Source: an uncultured Bacilli bacterium
GTDB lineage: Bacteria > Bacillota_I > Bacilli_A > RF39 > UBA660
Direction of reading: 5' to 3'
Assembly: GCA_934095805.1 (NCBI GenBank)
Contig: CAKOKV010000025.1
Location: 1 to 9,290 of the forward strand
DNA: 9,290 nucleotides
The position numbers and the translations under genes are program-made. This document shows positions 6,090-9,290 of this stretch, in pieces; the first letter of the stretch is position 1; the number at the start of each line of letters is the position of its first letter. The notes under the pieces are model-generated. The model worked only from the letters and a program-made list of their open reading frames with translations. It made no database searches and was not told where the DNA came from.

Positions 6090-6633
6090 AATCAAGTTTA
6101 ATCTTAACATCTTCTTTTTTTGATTCATCAGCTTCAAAGAAAGCTTTTTTAATCATACCTTTACTTTTAGCAATAATACTAATTGGGAAAGATACAATCA
6201 TTTGATTATATATAGAAACATTTGAATTATATAATCTTCTAGCAGCTTGTAAATGTTCTTCTACTTCAACTATTGATTGTTGTAAAGTTTTATAATTTTC
6301 ACTAGATTTTAATTCTGGATAACTTTCAGCAACAACATTTATCTTACTGAAATTCTCATCCATTTTCTTATTCTCAGCATTCTTTTCTTCAATTGACATA
6401 TTTTTTCTTAATTTAATAACTTCAAAAAGAGTATCTTTTTCATGTTTTGCATAAGATTTTACTACATCAATCATTTTAGTTAAAACATCATATCTTTTAG
6501 TTAAAGCTACATCTATTCCAGAAGAAGCTTCATCAATTTTTACAATTGCTTTATTAAGCTTATTTGAAATTGAAATAATACTTATTACTATAATTAAAAC
6601 TACTACTATAACTGCAATAACAATATAATCCAT
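6088..6633 (-). CDS. lemA: LemA family protein
   Basis: 181 residues. One N-terminal membrane helix (about 3-23) is followed by the long-helix LemA domain: NKLNKAIVKIDEASSGIDVALTKRYDVLTKMIDVVKSYAKHE, then YPELKSSENYKTLQ at 105-118, and AARRLYNSNVSIYNQMIVSFP near the end. These are the family's most conserved stretches, and the length is typical. The cell role of LemA is unclear in most bacteria. The bulk of the protein is predicted to be anchored by the single N-terminal helix. ATG 6633 is preceded by GGGAGGTG, which also spells the last codons of the upstream DUF3137 gene. The stop TAG and this ATG are one base apart, so the pair is translated together and likely works together. Confidence 0.95.
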   Translation of the reverse strand: MDYIVIAVIVVVLIIVISIISISNKLNKAIVKIDEASSGIDVALTKRYDVLTKMIDVVKSYAKHEKDTLFEVIKLRKNMSIEEKNAENKKMDENFSKINVVAESYPELKSSENYKTLQQSIVEVEEHLQAARRLYNSNVSIYNQMIVSFPISIIAKSKGMIKKAFFEADESKKEDVKIKLD

Positions 6634-6634
6634 A

Positions 6635-7555
6635 CTACACCTCCCTTCTAAATAAACTATTATCTAAATCTAACTCATCAACAAAATTTGTAATAATTTT
6701 TATATCTTTAGATATATCATCATTTATTTTTTCTTCATCTATTTTCTTATATACACTATGCTCAAATGAATCTTTATAGTTATATAAACCAATATGTAAT
6801 TCATTATCAATAAAACATAATAATAATTTACCATTAACACAACTAGCTAACTTTTTAATTTTTTCCATTAATGCTGGTGTTAAAATATAAAAAGCATCAT
6901 GTTCATTTTGAGCATATATTCTAAACATCTTATTAAATTCCGTATCCTCCATCTCTACCTTTTTATATTTGTTTTTTTCACCCCAATTATTTACTCTGGA
7001 ATTACCAAAACCTTTTTGAGAAACTTGAACATTTGCAGTAAATGTTTTATTAAAATCAAATATCATCCATTTACCTTCAAATATTGTAACCCATGTAGTT
7101 GTTGTATGCCCATCACTATCAGTTGTTTGTTGTTCTTCTTCAATATGAACATCAGCTTGTTTAACATTAACATTTTTGTATTTACTTTCAAAATAATCAT
7201 TAGATGAATATCTATCTCCCATATCCATCATTCTAGTATTAGCTATAACACTATAATCTAATCCCCTATCAGGAAAATATTTCAAATCAGTAAATATCTT
7301 ATTCAAAGAAGATAATACATATTTATTTTTAAAACCATTATTAAATTCAGTTATCTGCTTATTTAAAAATATATATTTAATAAACATTCTAATAGCCATT
7401 ATAAATATTGTAATAAAGAAAAATGCTTGTAAATTAACACCTTTTTTATATAAAAGAAACATTATAATTGCCCATATAATAAAAATAACAGTATCAATTA
7501 TTTTACTCTTCTTTAAAACTTCACTTTGAATATCTTTTAAATCTTTTGTATCCAT
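6635..7555 (-). CDS. DUF3137 domain membrane protein
   Basis: 306 residues. Two hydrophobic helices (about 19-36 and 44-62) are followed by a large soluble part. The pattern matches DUF3137: FEGKWMIFDFNKTF (159-172), KVEMEDTEFNKMFRIYAQNEHDAFYILTPALMEKI, then a strand with LLLCFIDNELHIGLY. Proteins of this family are commonly encoded next to LemA, as here, but have no established biochemical role. The frame opens at GTG 7564, which lies directly against AGGAT with no room for ribosome spacing. ATG 7553-7555, eleven bases after AGG, is preferred, although the spacing is a little long, so the start is uncertain by three codons. First gene of the DUF3137-lemA operon. Confidence 0.88.
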   Translation of the reverse strand: MDTKDLKDIQSEVLKKSKIIDTVIFIIWAIIMFLLYKKGVNLQAFFFITIFIMAIRMFIKYIFLNKQITEFNNGFKNKYVLSSLNKIFTDLKYFPDRGLDYSVIANTRMMDMGDRYSSNDYFESKYKNVNVKQADVHIEEEQQTTDSDGHTTTTWVTIFEGKWMIFDFNKTFTANVQVSQKGFGNSRVNNWGEKNKYKKVEMEDTEFNKMFRIYAQNEHDAFYILTPALMEKIKKLASCVNGKLLLCFIDNELHIGLYNYKDSFEHSVYKKIDEEKINDDISKDIKIITNFVDELDLDNSLFRREV

Positions 7556-7578
7556 TAAATTCACATCCTAATAATAAG

Positions 7579-7587
7579 ATTATAACA
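7579..7587 (-). promoter_or_regulatory. Extended -10 promoter of the DUF3137-lemA operon
   Basis: TGTTATAAT on the minus strand: consensus TATAAT at 7579-7584 with TG one base upstream at 7586-7587. No good -35 is visible. A start near 7572 leaves a leader of about 17 bases carrying AGGATG. It lies directly downstream of the tRNA terminator. Confidence 0.55.
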
Positions 7588-7598
7588 TAAAATATAAC

Positions 7599-7620
7599 AA
7601 AAAAGCTAACTATTATAGCT
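7599..7620 (-). terminator. Terminator of the tRNA-Gln/tRNA-Thr transcript
   Basis: Minus-strand stem AGCTA/TAGCT (7616-7620 with 7604-7608, 7-base loop) followed by a run of six Ts (7599-7604, the first paired). The short stem makes it a modest but well-placed terminator, 15 bases after the tRNA-Thr CCA end. Confidence 0.55.
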
Positions 7621-7634
7621 AGTAATAATCTAAT

Positions 7635-7710
7635 TGGTGCTGAAAAGAGGAATCGGACCCCCAACCTACTGATTACGATTCAGTTGCTCTACCAATTGAG
7701 CTATTTCAGC
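7635..7710 (-). tRNA. tRNA-Thr (anticodon CGU)
   Basis: 76 nt including an encoded CCA (7635-7637). Acceptor GCTGAAA pairs with TTTCAGC, D-stem GCTC/GAGC, anticodon stem ACTGA/TCAGT with loop ATCGTAA, so the anticodon is CGT at 7675-7677, reading ACG. The discriminator is A. The T-stem GGGGG/CCTCT includes G-T pairs, and the T-loop reads TCCGATT, with C at position 55 instead of the near-universal T. Cloverleaf and identity match tRNA-Thr(CGU) of other bacteria. Confidence 0.95.
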
Positions 7711-7711
7711 A

Positions 7712-7786
7712 TGGTTGCCCTGATAGGATTCGAACCTATGCATGCTGGAGTCAGAGTCCAGAGCCTTACCGCTTGGCCACAGGGCA
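7712..7786 (-). tRNA. tRNA-Gln (anticodon CUG)
   Basis: 75 nt including an encoded CCA (7712-7714). Acceptor TGCCCTG/CAGGGCA with the U1-A72 pair typical of tRNA-Gln, three-base D-stem GCC/GGC with loop AAGCGGTAA, anticodon stem CTGGA/TCCAG with loop CTCTGAC, so the anticodon is CTG at 7752-7754, reading CAG. T-arm ATAGG-TTCGAAT-CCTAT is canonical. It lies one base upstream of tRNA-Thr and must be co-transcribed with it. Confidence 0.96.
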
Positions 7787-7806
7787 ATATAATTAACAAC
7801 AATAGA

Positions 7807-7835
7807 ATTATAGCAAATTAGAAATACTTTTTAAA
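7807..7835 (-). promoter_or_regulatory. Promoter of the tRNA-Gln/tRNA-Thr pair
   Basis: TTTAAA (7830-7835), 17 bases, TATAAT (7807-7812), with TG at 7814-7815 making an extended -10. A start near 7800 lies about 14 bases before the tRNA-Gln 5' end. The rest of 7787-7920 holds only the ssrA terminator and a GT-rich run (7851-7870) with no assigned function. Confidence 0.6.
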
Positions 7836-7889
7836 GAGTTTTTATCAAAAAGTGTGTGTGGAATGTGTTTGAAAAATGAAGTGTAAATT

Positions 7890-7907
7890 AAAAGCCCTAC
7901 TTAGGGC
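7890..7907 (-). terminator. Intrinsic terminator after ssrA
   Basis: Minus-strand GCCCTAAGTAGGGC (7894-7907): a five- to six-base GC-rich stem with a tight loop, followed by TTTT (7890-7893). It lies 13 bases beyond the mature tmRNA CCA end and separates ssrA from the tRNA promoter. Confidence 0.8.
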
Positions 7908-7920
7908 GAACTAACATATT

Positions 7921-8272
7921 TGGTGGAGATGAGGAGTAGCGAACTCCTGTCCAAGATTCATTCCAATAAGACATCTACAAGTTTAGTTGGTTTTTAAATT
8001 CAAATAATAATGTAGATTGCCAACTTCTCTTATTATTCTAAGTTTATTAAACATTCATTATAAACCATAAACAAATTTATAATATAGTTCACTTTATGAC
8101 TCCCCTCTTAAAACTCGTGAACAAAAGTTAAAAGTGGAAGCTCCTTTTTACTTAATTAAGCAAAAGCTGGAGAAAAATTAAAATCGTTTCCGATTATTTT
8201 GTTTTTGCATTTAAAGTATGCCTACTACTTGCATCCTACCCAAACATAATCCTGTCGAATCAATGCATCCCC
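7921..8272 (-). ncRNA. ssrA: Transfer-messenger RNA (tmRNA)
   Basis: 352 nt. It rescues stalled ribosomes and tags their products for proteolysis together with SmpB. The 5' end GGGGATG (8266-8272) pairs with CATCTCC (7925-7931), followed by ACCA. The conserved GATTCGACAGG follows the 5' strand, and the T-arm AGGAG-TTCGCTA-CTCCT precedes the 3' strand. The likely tag frame runs from GGA at 8189-8191 to TAA at 8156-8158, because AATCGGAAACGA aligns with the E. coli resume site AGTCGCAAACGA. With the charged alanine this gives the tag A-GNDFNFSPAFA. The AFA end resembles mycoplasma tags more than the LAA of B. subtilis and E. coli. One-piece gene, not permuted. Confidence 0.96.
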
Positions 8273-8282
8273 ATATATCTAG

Positions 8283-8311
8283 ATTATACCATAAATTCTA
8301 CTGATTGACAA
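8283..8311 (-). promoter_or_regulatory. ssrA: Promoter of ssrA
   Basis: TTGTCA (8306-8311), exactly 17 bases, then consensus TATAAT (8283-8288) on the minus strand. Expected start is near 8276, about four bases before the mature 5' end at 8272. Its -35 overlaps five bases of the -35 of the divergent gene. Confidence 0.82.
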
Positions 8312-8333
8312 ATATAATAATTTTTCATAGAAT
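8305..8333 (+). promoter_or_regulatory. Promoter of the CDP-alcohol phosphatidyltransferase gene, predicted leaderless
   Basis: Consensus TTGACA (8305-8310), 17 bases, then TAGAAT (8328-8333). The start is expected at about 8340, directly against ATG 8341, and no ribosome site lies before that ATG. The mRNA would thus have almost no leader. Confidence 0.75.
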
Positions 8334-8340
8334 AATACTT

Positions 8341-9051
8341 ATGAAATATAGTGTATTAAAAATTACAGAGCTTATATTTGTAAACCTAATAACATTAACT
8401 AGATTATTAGGAGCTTTTGCATTACCTTTTATATATGCTTTTAAAGGACCAAATGTATGTGCAATTGTAACAATTATATTATTTTTAACAGATGCAATTG
8501 ATGGATTTTTAGCAAGAACACTAAAAATATCAACATTTTTAGGAAGTAGCTTAGATGCACTTAGTGATAAAATTTTAAATACAATATCATTTATAATATT
8601 AGGTATCGAATATAATATAATGATTCCGCCAATCATTTTAGAAATTTTAATATTACTTACAAACTACTCTACATATAGATTTGGTGGTAATGTTCAATCA
8701 AGCATTATGGGTAAAGTTAAAACAATCGTACTTGATGTATTTGTTATTTTTAGTTTCATATTATTAAGCTTAAATGCACTTAATACAAATAATAAAATAA
8801 TAACTTACTTTATAAATAATACTACAACTTATATAAATATATTTGGTTGTATTATAACAATCGCATGTATAATCGCCCTACTTGATTATATGAAAAAGAA
8901 TAAACAAACAAGAGCTAACCCAAAACTTACTCATATTAAATTTCAAAAAAGAAAAAGAAAAACATTTAAAGAAGTTATGAGAGATGCAGTTGATACAAAA
9001 TATTACATTAAACATAAAGATGAAGCAATTATGAAACAATTATATAAATAA
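8341..9051 (+). CDS. CDP-alcohol phosphatidyltransferase (PgsA-like)
   Basis: Integral membrane enzyme that joins a CDP-diacylglycerol-type lipid to an alcohol. Phosphatidylglycerophosphate synthesis from glycerol-3-phosphate is the likeliest role in a Firmicute, but the acceptor is not proven. 236 residues. The full catalytic motif D(x2)DG(x2)AR(x8)G(x3)D(x3)D occupies 51-76 (D51, D54, G55, A58, R59, G68, D72, D76). NLITLTRLL at 15-23 is the usual N-terminal PgsA opening. About six membrane helices end near 192. They are followed by an unusual Lys/Arg-rich tail of about 45 residues (KKNKQTR, KRKRKTFKE) that most PgsA proteins lack and that should face the cytoplasm. The frame is open to a TTG at 8305, but that lies in the -35 box. 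ATG 8341 is the natural start. Confidence 0.87.
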   Translation: MKYSVLKITELIFVNLITLTRLLGAFALPFIYAFKGPNVCAIVTIILFLTDAIDGFLARTLKISTFLGSSLDALSDKILNTISFIILGIEYNIMIPPIILEILILLTNYSTYRFGGNVQSSIMGKVKTIVLDVFVIFSFILLSLNALNTNNKIITYFINNTTTYINIFGCIITIACIIALLDYMKKNKQTRANPKLTHIKFQKRKRKTFKEVMRDAVDTKYYIKHKDEAIMKQLYK

Positions 9052-9053
9052 CT

Positions 9054-9081
9054 TTTACAAATTATAAAACTATGGTAAAAT
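9054..9081 (+). promoter_or_regulatory. Promoter of the right-edge gene
   Basis: TTTACA (9054-9059), 16 bases, TAAAAT (9076-9081) with TG at 9073-9074, an extended -10. Expected start is near 9088, giving a leader of about 15 bases. TATGGTAA occurs twice here (9071-9078 and 9084-9091). Confidence 0.55.
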
Positions 9082-9102
9082 ACTATGGTAAGGATGTGAA
9101 AC

Positions 9103-9290
9103 ATGAAAGATAAAACAAGCATAATACTAATAATAATAGTTGCTATTATAGGTGCTTATTTAATATATAACAATTTTAATAACAATAAAAAAGATATAAA
9201 AAGTAATGAAGTATTTAATGAAGAATATAGTTTAGTAAGTGATAAAAATGTATTTAAATATATAAATATTGATGAAGTATTAAATAAATT
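9103..9290 (+). CDS. Membrane-anchored or secreted protein, N-terminal part (runs off right edge)
   Basis: Sixty-two codons from ATG 9103, with AAGGA at 9090-9094, and open at the edge. A short basic start (MKDK) precedes one hydrophobic helix (about 6-23) with no lipobox cysteine, then an Asn/Lys-rich linker, then a soluble domain beginning EEYSLVSDKNVFKYINIDEVLNK. That last segment recalls the opening of small extracytoplasmic thioredoxin-like proteins of low-GC Firmicutes, where a CxxC would follow soon after. The diagnostic part is outside the window, so this is only a guess. Confidence 0.75.
   Translation, partial: MKDKTSIILIIIVAIIGAYLIYNNFNNNKKDIKSNEVFNEEYSLVSDKNVFKYINIDEVLNK

Noticed and set aside
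6899..7207. Plus-strand frame opposite the DUF3137 gene, and similar ones at 2130-2324 and 4030-4305
   Set aside because: They are antisense shadows of well-supported genes, with no ribosome site or family resemblance.
7850..7875. GT-rich run in the ssrA-tRNA gap as a repeat or regulatory site
   Set aside because: A short composition bias only, with no symmetry or second copy seen.
8305..8340. TTG at 8305 as start of the phosphatidyltransferase
   Set aside because: It is the first codon of the -35 box of a near-consensus promoter, so it would not be in the mRNA. The added residues do not fit the family N-terminus.

Overview
The window is strongly AT-rich bacterial chromosome. It is built like a host-associated low-GC Firmicute of the Bacilli/Mycoplasmatota type (an uncultivated RF39- or Erysipelotrichales-like gut lineage would fit; this is inference). 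The grounds are the codon bias, tight operons with GGAGG-type ribosome sites, a BspA-like surface protein with DUF285 repeats, and a tmRNA tag ending in AFA. Trp codons are TGG and TGA is used as a stop, so the standard bacterial code applies. I see no phage, IS or CRISPR element.

Layout. 1-1186 (-) is the N-terminal part of a secreted DUF285-repeat surface protein that runs off the left edge. 1252-4983 (-) is a compact five-gene run: a divergent Ham1/RdgB-like nucleotide pyrophosphatase, an ABC ATPase, two ABC-2 permeases and DNA-3-methyladenine glycosylase I (tag). Just upstream lie a short HTH-WYL regulator (5035-5499) and a small unknown ORF (5502-5849) whose 5' side looks decayed or frameshifted. 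6088-7555 (-) is a DUF3137-LemA membrane pair. 7635-7786 (-) holds tRNA-Thr(CGU) and tRNA-Gln(CUG), and 7921-8272 (-) holds tmRNA (ssrA). On the + strand, 8341-9051 encodes a CDP-alcohol phosphatidyltransferase, and 9103-9290 is the start of a membrane-anchored protein cut by the right edge.

How the parts work together. The regulator, Ham1-like, ABC and tag run combines nucleotide-pool cleaning, small-molecule export and alkylation-base repair under a possible WYL regulator. That is suggestive of a toxic-chemical or alkylation stress module, but not proven. A perfect 10-bp inverted repeat followed by seven Us sits between the regulator and the Ham1-like start codon. It may be a terminator, an attenuator or an operator. 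ssrA and the phosphatidyltransferase gene are transcribed divergently from promoters whose -35 boxes overlap almost completely, and the latter mRNA is predicted to be leaderless.
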